Assembly (NCBI RefSeq): GCF_042679605.1
Contig: NZ_JBHTMU010000021.1
Coordinates: forward strand, 1 to 64,000
Direction: 5' to 3'
Length of the DNA stretch: 64,000 nucleotides
Origin: Litorisediminicola beolgyonensis
Lineage (GTDB): Bacteria; Pseudomonadota; Alphaproteobacteria; Rhodobacterales; Rhodobacteraceae
Part shown: positions 26,446-35,297 of the stretch, in pieces
Numbering within the stretch: the first letter of the stretch is position 1
Layout: the number at the start of each line of letters is the position of its first letter
The notes under the pieces: model-generated
Told to the model about the DNA's origin: nothing
Database searches by the model: none
The model's input: the letters and a program-made list of their open reading frames with translations, nothing else
Made by a program: the position numbers and the translations under genes

Positions 26446-26496
26446 CATTGCAATCCATAATATAAAAATCCACACTCCATCCGAAAAATTAGAATG
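26446..26496. promoter_or_regulatory. Divergent LysR/uraD promoter element, copy 2
   Basis: The three blocks CATTGCAATCCAT (26446-26458), TCCATCCGAA (from 26476) and AGAATG (26491-26496) match, in sequence and spacing, the element at 12261-12311. CCATCC...GAATGG forms a dyad that ends on the first possible LysR start codon, as expected for an autoregulatory site. Confidence 0.5.
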
Positions 26497-27438
26497 GATC
26501 AGATCATGTCGCTCCACCTGGTTCCGCGCGTTCTGCGCTATGTAGAAGCCGTCGCCGAGAACGGCTCGATCCAGGCAGCTTCTCGGGCGCTCGGCATTTC
26601 CGCCTCCGCCATCGACCGGCAAATCAAGCTTCTGGAGGACAGGCTGGATTTGCAGTTGTTCGACCGGCAAAGTACGGGAATGGATACGACCGCCGCGGGC
26701 GAGATGTTCATCGTGCTGTCCCGTCGCTGGCGGGCGGACGAGAACGCAATCCTGTCGGATGTGAAGCAGATGCAGGGCGTCGATCTTGGCCTTGTGCGGC
26801 TGGCCACGATGGACAGCCTTGCAAACGGGCCGTTGCCTCGGCTGCTGGACACGATCGCGAACGAGTTTCCACGCGTTCAGATGGAAGTGGAGATCATGAC
26901 GCCCGACGACGCGGTCGCGGCGCTCAACGACGGACTGGCCGATCTTGCGCTGGGGTTCAATCTCAAGCCAGCCCGTGACCTACACATACTTTGGACTGCG
27001 GACCTGCCCCTCGTCTGTGTCTGTGCGTCGGATCATCCGGTCGCGCGCATGTCATCTATCCAGATCAAGGAAGTCAGGGCTTATCCCCTTGTCGTTCAGA
27101 GCCGTGCACTGGCCATCCGTCGCATTCTGGAAGCGCATCACACATGGCTCTTTGCTGACGCACCGCCGCCGCTGGTCACGAACTCGCTGCAACTTCTCAA
27201 GCAAATGGTTGCCGCGGGTACGCATGTCGCCTTGACGTCGGAACTTGATGCGGCAACCGAGTTGGCGTCCGGCAGATTGGTGGCGATCCCGATTTCTGAT
27301 GCCAACATTCGCAACCAGACAATCAGCCTCGCGGTCAGCGTAAAGCGCTCGCTGCCGCGCATCTGTACGACAGTTTCCAAAGCACTCATTGGCGAAATAT
27401 CGGCGATAGTTCGGGAAGCATGCCGAAGTGCCGACTGA
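26494..27438 (+). CDS. LysR-family transcriptional regulator
   Basis: The product is 314 aa. The N-terminal HTH is VEAVAENGSIQAASRALGISASAIDRQIKLLED, written here only by its ends (residues about 14-46). The rest is a periplasmic-binding-type effector domain (DLGLVRLATMDSLANGPLPRLL; DDAVAALNDGLADLALGF). An alternative ATG at 26506 would place the putative operator wholly upstream. It is divergent from uraD and likely controls the ureide operons. Confidence 0.92.
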   Translation: MDQIMSLHLVPRVLRYVEAVAENGSIQAASRALGISASAIDRQIKLLEDRLDLQLFDRQSTGMDTTAAGEMFIVLSRRWRADENAILSDVKQMQGVDLGLVRLATMDSLANGPLPRLLDTIANEFPRVQMEVEIMTPDDAVAALNDGLADLALGFNLKPARDLHILWTADLPLVCVCASDHPVARMSSIQIKEVRAYPLVVQSRALAIRRILEAHHTWLFADAPPPLVTNSLQLLKQMVAAGTHVALTSELDAATELASGRLVAIPISDANIRNQTISLAVSVKRSLPRICTTVSKALIGEISAIVREACRSAD

Positions 27439-28155
27439 CACAGCAGTCTCTCCGATTTGCTGCTGATAGGCACTATCCCGGTTCCAGGAGACTTTTAATT
27501 TCTGTTTTTGCTTCAGAAACCTCTTTGTGAGCTTCGACCGGCCTCGAGACCTGAAAAGACACCAGGCCGGTAAGCGGTTGCGGATTCACTGGAGGCTTCG
27601 CTCAGTATCCTGCGCCGGTTGTTAGACCAGCGTTCCAGTGTTGGGGAAAAAGCGCATCGAAACACCGGCAGACAGCACGAGAACTGTGCAAATTCCGGTT
27701 CCTGATCTCGAGTCGACCGAAACACCGCCCACTGCCTGTCTTTGCGCGAGCGAGAGTAGCCAAGAACAGGCAGAGCACCTATTCTTTGCACTGTACGGTA
27801 GCCCGTCTCGCAGGCGAGCCCTATGAAGGACGCAGAACGTAATGAACGCAGCCACCGAGGCAGCGCGGGTATCTACTGCCCCTATGGAGGAATGGACACA
27901 TTCCGTCACTCTATCAACTGCTTAACCGCTTGAGGTGTGCGGTTTGTGTGCAGCGCAATACTAAGGTCCGCAGGGCGCGACAAAGCAGCCATGTGCGCAA
28001 GCGCAGCGAATTCACACTTTGTCCGCACAGCAGACGTCGGCGAACGGCGCAGCGAACGTCCGCTTTCCGCCCGTCTTGGCCGTTGGCTGGGACGGCCGGC
28101 AAGAGTGACGGGGGCGTTCTGGACGCTCACATTTCCCGATCATTGAGGCAGTTTC
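27439..28155. other. Long intergenic region between convergent genes
   Basis: This is 717 bp between the LysR gene (plus) and the helicase (minus, ending at 28156). No frame has a start site or family match. A dispersed-repeat copy is at 28046-28072, preceded by a weaker related unit (AGCGAATTCACACTTTGTCC near 28006). The rest holds nothing I recognise. Confidence 0.45.
28046..28072 (+). repeat. Dispersed GC-rich intergenic repeat, copy
   Basis: The copy reads GGCGCAGCGAACGTCCGC followed by TTTCCGCCC. It is the clearest member of the family seen at 5537 and 8174. Confidence 0.5.
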
Positions 28156-30192
28156 TCAACTCCACATTTCGCGCATCCGCGCCTTGATATCCATCGTATT
28201 TATCGTCGGTGGAGTGATACGTGCGAGGCCTCTCGGCGCAGGCGCTATCTGATCGAAATGGCCGAGGATTTGGTCTGGAAGAAAGCGGCTACGCATAGCG
28301 TAGACGTGGCGGTTTTGTAATTTACCTTGGCCAGTCTCGTAGAAGCGCAACGGCTGGTGGAGGCTGAGATTGTCTTTTGCTCGGGTCATGGCCACGTAAA
28401 GCAGGCGGCGCTCCTCCTCGATCTGCTCCGTGGTGCCGGTGGCGAGGTCAGAGGGGATACATCCGTCAACGACATTCAGGACGTGGACGGATTTCCACTC
28501 CATGCCCTTCGCCGAATGGATTGTCGACAGAATCAGATAGTCTTCGTCTTTGTGCGGGTCGCCGGCATGGCCTCCAGTCGCGTCAGGCGGGTCGAGTGTC
28601 ATCTCTGTCAGAAAATCCTCCAGCGACGCAAATCCGTATGAAATTTGCTCCAGTTGCAAGAGGTCCGGCTTGCGCATCTCGGCGTCCTCGAACATTTGCT
28701 CCATGCGTGGCTCGTACCAAGCGCGAACCTGCGCAATTTGGTCGGGCCACGGCGTAGAACTCGACAGAAGAGTGACGAAGCCCGGCCAATCTTGGTGGGC
28801 TGCTTTCGGTGGAGCCAATGTCGCCAGTGTAACGTGCGGTTCGGCGCTCTCAGTCAACTGGTTCAGCATCTTCCCGGCGGATTTCGGGCCGATCCCGGGT
28901 AAGAGTTGCAACACCCGGAAACCAGCGACCTGGTCACGCGAGTTGCGATGAAATCTGAGAAGGTTAAGGACGTCTTTGACGTGGGCCGAGTCCAGAAATT
29001 TCAAGCCCCCGAATTTCACAAACGGCACATTTCGACGTGTCAGTTCGATCTCAAGCGGGCCTGAATGGTGCGACGTCCGGAACAAGACGGCTTGTTCAGT
29101 CAAGCGTAGCCCACGCTCGCGATCCTCAAGAATCTGATCGACGACGCAGCGGGCTTGGTCCGCTTCGTCCTCGTTCGTCACAAGTCGGGGCCGCTCAGAC
29201 GAGTTGCGCTCGGTCCAGAGGTCTTTGGTAAAGCGGTCTCGCGCTTCGCCGATGACGGAATTCGCAGCGGCGAGGATAGTCGCGGTTGAGCGATAATTTC
29301 GATCAAGAGTGATGACGTCGGCCTTTGGCGCGAAGGCGTCAGGGAAATCCAGAATGTTGCGCACCGTTGCGGCGCGGAAAGCGTAGATCGATTGCGCATC
29401 GTCGCCGACGACGCATAGCCCTCGGCCGTCTGGCTTCAGCGACATCAGAATACGCGCCTGGAGTCGGTTGGTATCCTGATATTCGTCGATCAGAACGTGA
29501 TCAAAGAAGCTGCCGAGAAAGGCGGAAAAATCCGGGTCTTCCATGATCTGTGCCCATGCGAGCAGTAGATCATCGTAGTCAAGTACGTTCTGAGACTGTT
29601 TCGCTTGGACGTATCCACTAAACAGTCCTTTCAACTCGTCCTCCCACGTTGCGCACCACGGGAAATGCACTTGCAGCACGTCCGCCAGCGGGGTCTCCGA
29701 GTTCACGCATCTTGAGTAGATGGATAGACATGTGCCCTTGCTCGGAAACCGGGTATGTGTCTCGCTCAGTCGTAATTTGTGCCGGACCAGGTTCATCAGG
29801 TCTGAGCTGTCTTCGCGGTCGTGGATGCTGAACTCGGGATCGAGCCCAATGGCTAGCGCATGATCTTGGAGCACCTTAGCGCCAATAGAGTGAAACGTGC
29901 CCGCCCAATCCAACGCGTCGACCGGATAGGAACTCCCGATCCCGGCGAGCAGGTTTTCTACACGGGCTTTAAGCTCCTTCGCGGCACGCCGCGAGAAAGT
30001 CATCAAGAGTATTCGGCGGGGGTCCGCTCCGAGTGCCAGCAAATGTGCAACCCGGTGCGCCAGTGTCCGTGTCTTGCCGGAACCTGCACCGGCGATAATG
30101 AGCAAAGGCGGGGCAGGGCGGGCCGTACCATCCCCAAATGTGACTGCCGCGCGCTGGTGGTAGTTTAGTGTCTCGAGATACTTTTCGTTCAC
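28156..30192 (-). CDS. UvrD/Rep-type superfamily 1A DNA helicase
   Basis: The product is 678 aa from a GTG at 30192. SF1A motifs in order: Q-motif LNYHQRAAV, Walker A IIAGAGSGKTRTL, Ia MTFSRRAAKELKARV, II DEYQDTN, III VVGDDAQSIYAFRAAT, IV LDRNYRST, V TIHSAKGMEW and VI YVAMTRAKDNL. It is a 3'-5' DNA unwinding motor for repair or replication. It is shorter than housekeeping UvrD (about 720-800 aa) and may be an accessory copy. A perfect LexA-type box 51 bp upstream predicts SOS induction. It neighbours a recombinase cluster. Confidence 0.95.
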   Translation of the reverse strand: MNEKYLETLNYHQRAAVTFGDGTARPAPPLLIIAGAGSGKTRTLAHRVAHLLALGADPRRILLMTFSRRAAKELKARVENLLAGIGSSYPVDALDWAGTFHSIGAKVLQDHALAIGLDPEFSIHDREDSSDLMNLVRHKLRLSETHTRFPSKGTCLSIYSRCVNSETPLADVLQVHFPWCATWEDELKGLFSGYVQAKQSQNVLDYDDLLLAWAQIMEDPDFSAFLGSFFDHVLIDEYQDTNRLQARILMSLKPDGRGLCVVGDDAQSIYAFRAATVRNILDFPDAFAPKADVITLDRNYRSTATILAAANSVIGEARDRFTKDLWTERNSSERPRLVTNEDEADQARCVVDQILEDRERGLRLTEQAVLFRTSHHSGPLEIELTRRNVPFVKFGGLKFLDSAHVKDVLNLLRFHRNSRDQVAGFRVLQLLPGIGPKSAGKMLNQLTESAEPHVTLATLAPPKAAHQDWPGFVTLLSSSTPWPDQIAQVRAWYEPRMEQMFEDAEMRKPDLLQLEQISYGFASLEDFLTEMTLDPPDATGGHAGDPHKDEDYLILSTIHSAKGMEWKSVHVLNVVDGCIPSDLATGTTEQIEEERRLLYVAMTRAKDNLSLHQPLRFYETGQGKLQNRHVYAMRSRFLPDQILGHFDQIAPAPRGLARITPPTINTMDIKARMREMWS

Positions 30193-30242
30193 CGCTCGGC
30201 CTTTCCAGAATCTGCCCTTGGCTGATCAGATTAGCCCGGAAA

Positions 30243-30257
30243 GAACAAATTAAGAAC
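30243..30257. promoter_or_regulatory. LexA (SOS) box, alphaproteobacterial type
   Basis: The plus strand reads GAACAAATTAAGAAC, which is GTTC-N7-GTTC on the helicase strand, the consensus of alphaproteobacterial LexA. It lies 51 bp upstream of the helicase start codon, in the only AT-rich promoter-like stretch between the helicase and the serine recombinase. Confidence 0.75.
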
Positions 30258-30266
30258 ATTTTTCGT

Positions 30267-31976
30267 CTAATTTTTGTATCCGGAGTGAGCGCGCTTCGCA
30301 CCGTGCAGTGTGCCACGAGTTCGACATAAGCCAAAGCGAGCCCCCGCAACCATCGTTACTTGCCTAACGCCCGCGCTAAAGCCGCGGGCGTCGGCATGTC
30401 CGGCCTCCCCGCACAAAGACAGGATCGCCCCAAGCTCCCCATAGAGCTCCAGCGCATGCCCGTCCTCCTCCGGCCGCGCCGCGATCCGCTCGATCAGACC
30501 CCGCAAAACCTCCCCCGCATCGCTGCGGATGTCGTCACGCGTCAGCGCGTCCGCCAGGTCCGTGATCTTGCGCTTGTAGATCTCGGGAAGCCGCGGGTGC
30601 AGCGCCACCGGATCGATCTCGGGCTGGGCCGAGAGCTCAGCCTCGAGCCGCGCGCGTTCCGTCTCGAGCCTGTCCATCTGCTCCTTCATCGACGGATGAA
30701 ACATGCCCTGCCGGATCGCGGTGACGATATTGTCGATCTCGCGGGTGGTCCTGGCGAGGGCGGCATCGGCCTTGTCGCGGCTGGCGATGGCGGTGCTGCG
30801 CTCCTTCTGCCATTCTCGCTGAAACTCCGCCACGAACTCGGCCAGCAACTCCGGCGCCATCAGCTTGTGACGGAGCCCCGAGAGCACGCGATCTTCAAGC
30901 TCGGTTCTCGGAATCGTCCTGCGGTTTTTGCAGGTGCCGCGGTTGCGGGCGGCCGAGCAGCCGTAGCGGGAGGCGCTGACCATGATGTAGCCCGCGCCGC
31001 AGCACCCGCAGGTGACGAGACCCGACAGGAGATAGCGCGGCCGCCGGGCGCGTTCGGTATGAGGTGCGGCCGGGTCGCGCAACCGTTCGGCGATCAGGTC
31101 GTCGCGGACGGCGCCCTGGCGTGCCTTCACACGCTGCCAGAGCGCGTCGTCGATGATCCGCAGATCCGGGAACTCTTCGATGATCCAGTCTTCCGGCGGG
31201 TTGGGTCGGGCCTGGCGCTTGCCGGTCACCGGGTCCTTCATGAAGCGCTGACGGTTCCAGACCAGCCGACCGACATAAAGCTCGTTGTTGAGGAGCCCGG
31301 TGCCGCGCTTCCAGTTGCCCGAGATGGTCGAGAAGCTCCAGGTGCCGCCGCGCGGACCCGGGACGCGCTCGGCATTGAGCCGCGCCGCGATGGTCCGGGC
31401 GCTCTCGCCCCTCGCGTAGTCCTCGAACACCCGCACCACCACCGATGCCTGATCGGGATCGATGCAGCGATCGCCGTTGCTCATGGTGCCATCGGGCAGG
31501 GGACGTCGATCGAGCGCGTAGCCGTAGCTGATACCGCCCGCGGATTTGCCCGCATGCACGCGCCCTTCGAGCCCGCGATGGGTCTTCTGCGCGAGGTCCT
31601 TGAGATAGAGCGCCGACATGGTGCCCTTGAGACCGATATGGAGCTCGTTCATCCGTCCCTCGGCGACGGTTCGGATCTCGACCCCGGCATAGACCATCTG
31701 TTTGTGGAAGGCCGCGACATGTTCCTGGTCCCGGCTGATACGGTCGATGCTCTCCGAGACCACCACGTCGAAGCGGCCCGCGCGCCCGTCTTCGAGCAGC
31801 TTCTGGTAGCCCGGGCGCAGATGCGTGGCGCCCGACATCCCCATATCGGCGTAAATCTCGGTCTCGTCCCAGCCTTCCGCCGCCAGCATCTTGCGGCAGA
31901 CCCGCACCTGGTCCTCGATCGAGGCCTCCCGCTGCAGCGACGAGGAGAAGCGGGCATAGATCGCGGCGCGGGTCAT
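30267..31976 (-). CDS. Large serine recombinase
   Basis: The product is 569 aa. The resolvase domain starts YARFSSSLQREASIEDQ with nucleophile Ser11 and continues with SESIDRISRDQEHVAAF. It is followed by the recombinase domain (YGYALDR...RTIAARLNAERVPGPRGG) and a zinc ribbon (CGCCGAGY...CSAARNRGTC). A coiled coil lies at about 390-450 (REIDNIVTAI...ERARLEAEL). This is the layout of phage and ICE integrases. Its ATG overlaps the stop of the upstream tyrosine recombinase gene (ATGA), so it is the third gene of a recombinase operon. Confidence 0.95.
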   Translation of the reverse strand: MTRAAIYARFSSSLQREASIEDQVRVCRKMLAAEGWDETEIYADMGMSGATHLRPGYQKLLEDGRAGRFDVVVSESIDRISRDQEHVAAFHKQMVYAGVEIRTVAEGRMNELHIGLKGTMSALYLKDLAQKTHRGLEGRVHAGKSAGGISYGYALDRRPLPDGTMSNGDRCIDPDQASVVVRVFEDYARGESARTIAARLNAERVPGPRGGTWSFSTISGNWKRGTGLLNNELYVGRLVWNRQRFMKDPVTGKRQARPNPPEDWIIEEFPDLRIIDDALWQRVKARQGAVRDDLIAERLRDPAAPHTERARRPRYLLSGLVTCGCCGAGYIMVSASRYGCSAARNRGTCKNRRTIPRTELEDRVLSGLRHKLMAPELLAEFVAEFQREWQKERSTAIASRDKADAALARTTREIDNIVTAIRQGMFHPSMKEQMDRLETERARLEAELSAQPEIDPVALHPRLPEIYKRKITDLADALTRDDIRSDAGEVLRGLIERIAARPEEDGHALELYGELGAILSLCGEAGHADARGFSAGVRQVTMVAGARFGLCRTRGTLHGAKRAHSGYKN

Positions 31977-33016
31977 CGGGCGGCTCCCTTCATATCGGCG
32001 ATGAGGCTGGCGTAATCTCGGCCCGCCTCGATCGTCTGCGCGTGGATGTAGTGCTTGTCCGCCGTCCCGAAACTCCGGTGGCCCAGAATGGGCCGGATCA
32101 GCTTCGCCGCCTGCGGAGAGATTCGTGCCAGCGTCGTCGCCGCCGCGTCCCGGAAGAAGTGCGGTGGAACGCGGATGCCGGTCATCTCCTTGACGCGGGT
32201 CGCCACGCAGGGACCGATATGGTCGTAGCTCATTGGCACGCCGTTGCGATTGATCCAGAGATGGCTCCAGGGCTCGGTGCTACGTTCGAGAAGTAGCGGG
32301 CGTGCCTCGTCGACATATTGCCGGAACACCGGCAGCACCTGTGGTGGAAGCTCCGCCTCCCAGGGCAGCCCGGTTTTGGTCTGTTCCTCGGAAAGCGCGA
32401 TCGTGGCACCGGCGGCGTCGATGAAGATCGATATGCCGATCTCCAGCTCTGCGAGGGATCGCCGCCGGATCGGCATCATGGCCAGAAGGGCGATGATCGC
32501 ACCGTCGCGGATACGCGTTGCACGGAAGAGCGCGCTTGGCGTCGCGTCGGCGTGGTCGGTGGCGAGGCGAATACCGGCCTCGAGCAGCACCTGGCTCGAC
32601 AGGATGCGACCGTGTTTGCGCTTCTGAAAACCCCGCTTGGCCAGGTACTTCAGGCCTTTGCGAAGCGCCTTGTGCTCGGACCAGTCGCAGGTCGGATCAT
32701 ATGCCGTCAGGATGCGCAGCACCCCGTCGACGAACATCAGTTGCATCATCGGCTGCGTGTGCGCGAGGTCCTGAAGCCAGTGTCGGAGGCGGGCAATCTC
32801 GGCGCGATCCGCGGGCGGATGATCCAGAAGCTCCGGGTACGTCGTCGCGATCCATTGGAGCCAGCGTCCGTATCGGCTGATGAGCGTCTTGCAGCTCGTC
32901 TCGCGCAGATGCGCAAGGGCTCCGCGGTCGTCCAGCGGTCCGCCCCGGAGGCGAAGCCGGGTCCACATGGTCCGATCCGTCTCCGGCCAGTCTTCGATGG
33001 GAAGAGTGAGGCTCAT
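31973..33016 (-). CDS. Tyrosine recombinase/integrase (second of the set)
   Basis: The product is 347 aa from the ATG at 33016, overlapping the stop of the upstream integrase (ATGA). Catalytic residues are the Arg in MMPIRRRSLAELEI, H-x-x-R in PHFFRDAAAT, the later His in ILGHRSFGTADKHYIHA and the nucleophile Tyr in the same block. The N-terminal 150 residues are a SAM-like core-binding domain. It overlaps the downstream serine recombinase by 4 bp. The order tyrosine-tyrosine-serine recombinase suggests a transposon or island integration module. Confidence 0.9.
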   Translation of the reverse strand: MSLTLPIEDWPETDRTMWTRLRLRGGPLDDRGALAHLRETSCKTLISRYGRWLQWIATTYPELLDHPPADRAEIARLRHWLQDLAHTQPMMQLMFVDGVLRILTAYDPTCDWSEHKALRKGLKYLAKRGFQKRKHGRILSSQVLLEAGIRLATDHADATPSALFRATRIRDGAIIALLAMMPIRRRSLAELEIGISIFIDAAGATIALSEEQTKTGLPWEAELPPQVLPVFRQYVDEARPLLLERSTEPWSHLWINRNGVPMSYDHIGPCVATRVKEMTGIRVPPHFFRDAAATTLARISPQAAKLIRPILGHRSFGTADKHYIHAQTIEAGRDYASLIADMKGAAR

Positions 33017-34705
33017 GTCGTCGCTCCCTTGAGCGTGCCGATCAGATTGGAATAGACGCGCGCGGCCGACCGGGCCTCCATGCCGGAATACATGTTGATC
33101 GTGTGGCTGACCTCGGAATGCCCCAAGAGGCGTTTTGCCACCTCGTAGCCGCCGGGATTTGCGTCGAGCCAGGTCATCACCGCGAAATGCCGGAACCGAT
33201 GCGCGTTCATCTTGAGCCCGGTCTCTTTCCTGATCCGCTTGGCGATCCGACCGGAGAGGGCTCCGCGATCGACACCGCGCTCTCCGGTCCGCTTCGGAAA
33301 CAGGAAGGTGGTGCCCGGTGGGCAAAGCAGGGGTGTGCGGGTGGCCAGGTGCTGGTCGAGGTGCCGGACGACGTCCGACGGCAGTTCGAACTCGATCGGG
33401 CGCCCGGTCTTGGTGTCCACGTCTTCGAGAACCAAATACACCCGGGCGCTGGATATGCACGTCGAGCTCCAGTGCCGCGAGGTTCTTGATGCGGATCGGG
33501 GCGACCAGCAGGATGGCGATGGCGAGCGCGTCCTCACGTGCCAACGCCGCCGTCTTGCTCGAGGTGGCGTCAAACGCGGTCTTCTCGAAGATCGTCTCCG
33601 GAAGGGTCAGGAGTCTCAGCTGGTTCTCGGGCTGCTGGAGGGCGCGAAGCCGCTCGCGGTTCTTGGGGGTCATGCCGACGGGCTTGTCCCGGTCGACCTT
33701 CTTGGCCAGACCGGCAATAGCCTCCCGGATTGTCTCGGGCGCACCGGTCAGCCGTGCAAGATTGCGCAGGAGCCCGGCAGTGTCGCTGATGTTCTGATTG
33801 GTCTTGTTGCCGGTCCTCGAGAGCATCTGCCGCAAACCGCGTTCCGCGGTGGCCGGACCCAGAAGTGACGCCACTCCGGTGAGGTTGCTGGCACCCATCC
33901 CGGAGTGGACCAACTCCGAGGCGAAGCGCAGCGTCTGATAGCGGTACTGCCTGATCGTGTCCGGTCTGAGCCCGGGCGACGGCTCGCCGGTGGCGAACGG
34001 ATCGGGAGAGGCGAGACGGTCCAGCAGGCTCTCGAGCTCCGAGGTGAAGCTCTCCGGGAAGCTGTCAGAGGGCAGGGCGATCACCTTGCGCTCCGACGGA
34101 CGCACGAGGGCAATGTCGGGCCAGCCGGGAACCTTTGCCCTGGCCTTGTTCCAGCCACTGACCGCTGCCTTGAAACCATTGTCGGGATCCTTGCTGATCT
34201 CGTTCACGCGGAGGGCATCGCGATAGGCCTCGGCATGGGCGAGGGTGACGTCGCCCGGTCTGACGCCGGATCGGCTGAGGAAATGAACGAACCGGCACAG
34301 CGCCGAGTTCAGGCTGTAGTCCTTGAGGTCGAGCGCCGCCCGCCAGAGGAGCTGCCAATCGGCGGCAAGATCCGTGATCCGACGCGCGCGCTTCTCCACG
34401 ATGCCGAAGGCGACCATGGCGGACCGGACATTGCTGACGGCATTCGTCCATGTCTTCGCCATGATGCCGAGTTCTGCGTGCGACACCTTTGCGAGCCGCG
34501 GGCGCAGCCATCCGCCGTCACAGGGAATATCGCTCGGTGGAAGACCGTGAGCCTTGGCGACACGCTTCAAGCCGGAGACGAAGTCTCGTTGGCGGGTCTC
34601 GCTGAGCGTCCAGTCGCGTTCCGCTTTCTGGATCAGGTCGGCGAAGCTGATCGTGTCCGCGGGAACGAAGGCGCGATCGATGGAAATGGGGCTGTGGAAG
34701 GTCAT
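33013..34705 (-). pseudogene. Tyrosine recombinase/integrase with a frameshift
   Basis: The start at 34705 gives an N-terminal SAM-like domain and the first catalytic Arg (APIRIKNLAALELDVHIQ). The frame is lost at about 33441-33455, next to a CCCGGG run. One base out of frame the protein resumes as ARVYLVLEDVDTKTGRPIEF and carries HRFRHFAVMTW, LLGHSEVSHTINMYSG (His and Tyr) to the stop at 33013. The intact product would be about 563 aa, similar in size to the larger recombinase of Tn554-like sets. Because of the shift, its first frame fuses artificially to the next gene. It could be a true mutation, a sequencing error or, less likely, programmed frameshifting. Confidence 0.85.
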
Positions 34706-34870
34706 CGGGAGAGGGTCCTTTAGGTCGTGACGGGTCTCGGGCGGACAAGGCGGGACAGGGGTCCCGATTCGGGATCAGGCTAGCATGAAAAATCCGCAAT
34801 TTTAGACGCGGGCCTCTTCCCGAAATCTCGTATCCATCTGTTTTTAATGGACATTGCGGGGCAGGTAGGG

Positions 34871-35077
34871 TCAGTAGGTCTGACCCCGCCGATAGCGCGC
34901 GTGGGCCTCTGGATGGATGCGGATCAGCCGCCCCTTGGGGCCGACCCTGAGGGCATCGAGCAGCCCGTATGCGATCGCGCGGCGCACGGTCTTCTCGGAG
35001 ACCTGGTCGAGCCACGCGACGTCGCTCACGGTCAGGAGTGCGTCATTGGGTTTGGTGTTCTGGTTCGTGTCCCGCAT
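34871..35077 (-). CDS. Excisionase-family/MerR-like helix-turn-helix protein
   Basis: The product is 68 aa. TVSDVAWLDQVSEKTVRRAIAYG forms a winged-helix HTH like excisionases, with the RLIRIHPEAHARY wing (given as separate short pieces). GAGGAG precedes the ATG. It lies 166 bp upstream of the recombinase set on the same strand, so it probably assists or controls excision. Confidence 0.78.
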   Translation of the reverse strand: MRDTNQNTKPNDALLTVSDVAWLDQVSEKTVRRAIAYGLLDALRVGPKGRLIRIHPEAHARYRRGQTY

Positions 35078-35297
35078 CGGGGATCTCCTCGGTCAGATGT
35101 GACTGGAGACACGCCTCCCGCGCCGCTTGCCGTGCCAGGAGGCGGACAAGCTCCAGAAGACCCGGATGCGGGGTCGCCCGCGGCTCAGTGGAGTTGGAAG
35201 TCGGTTTGGTCAGACGTGTCATGCCCCGACCATGCGTGGGCCGGGGCAGGGCTGACCAAGGGGGTCAATCGCGCAAAATCGCGATCGACCAAATTTT

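Noticed and set aside
31973..34705. A single 910-codon reading frame
   Set aside because: It joins the N-terminal frame of one integrase to the whole next integrase through about 150 Arg-rich, out-of-frame codons; the true C-terminus of the first is in another frame.
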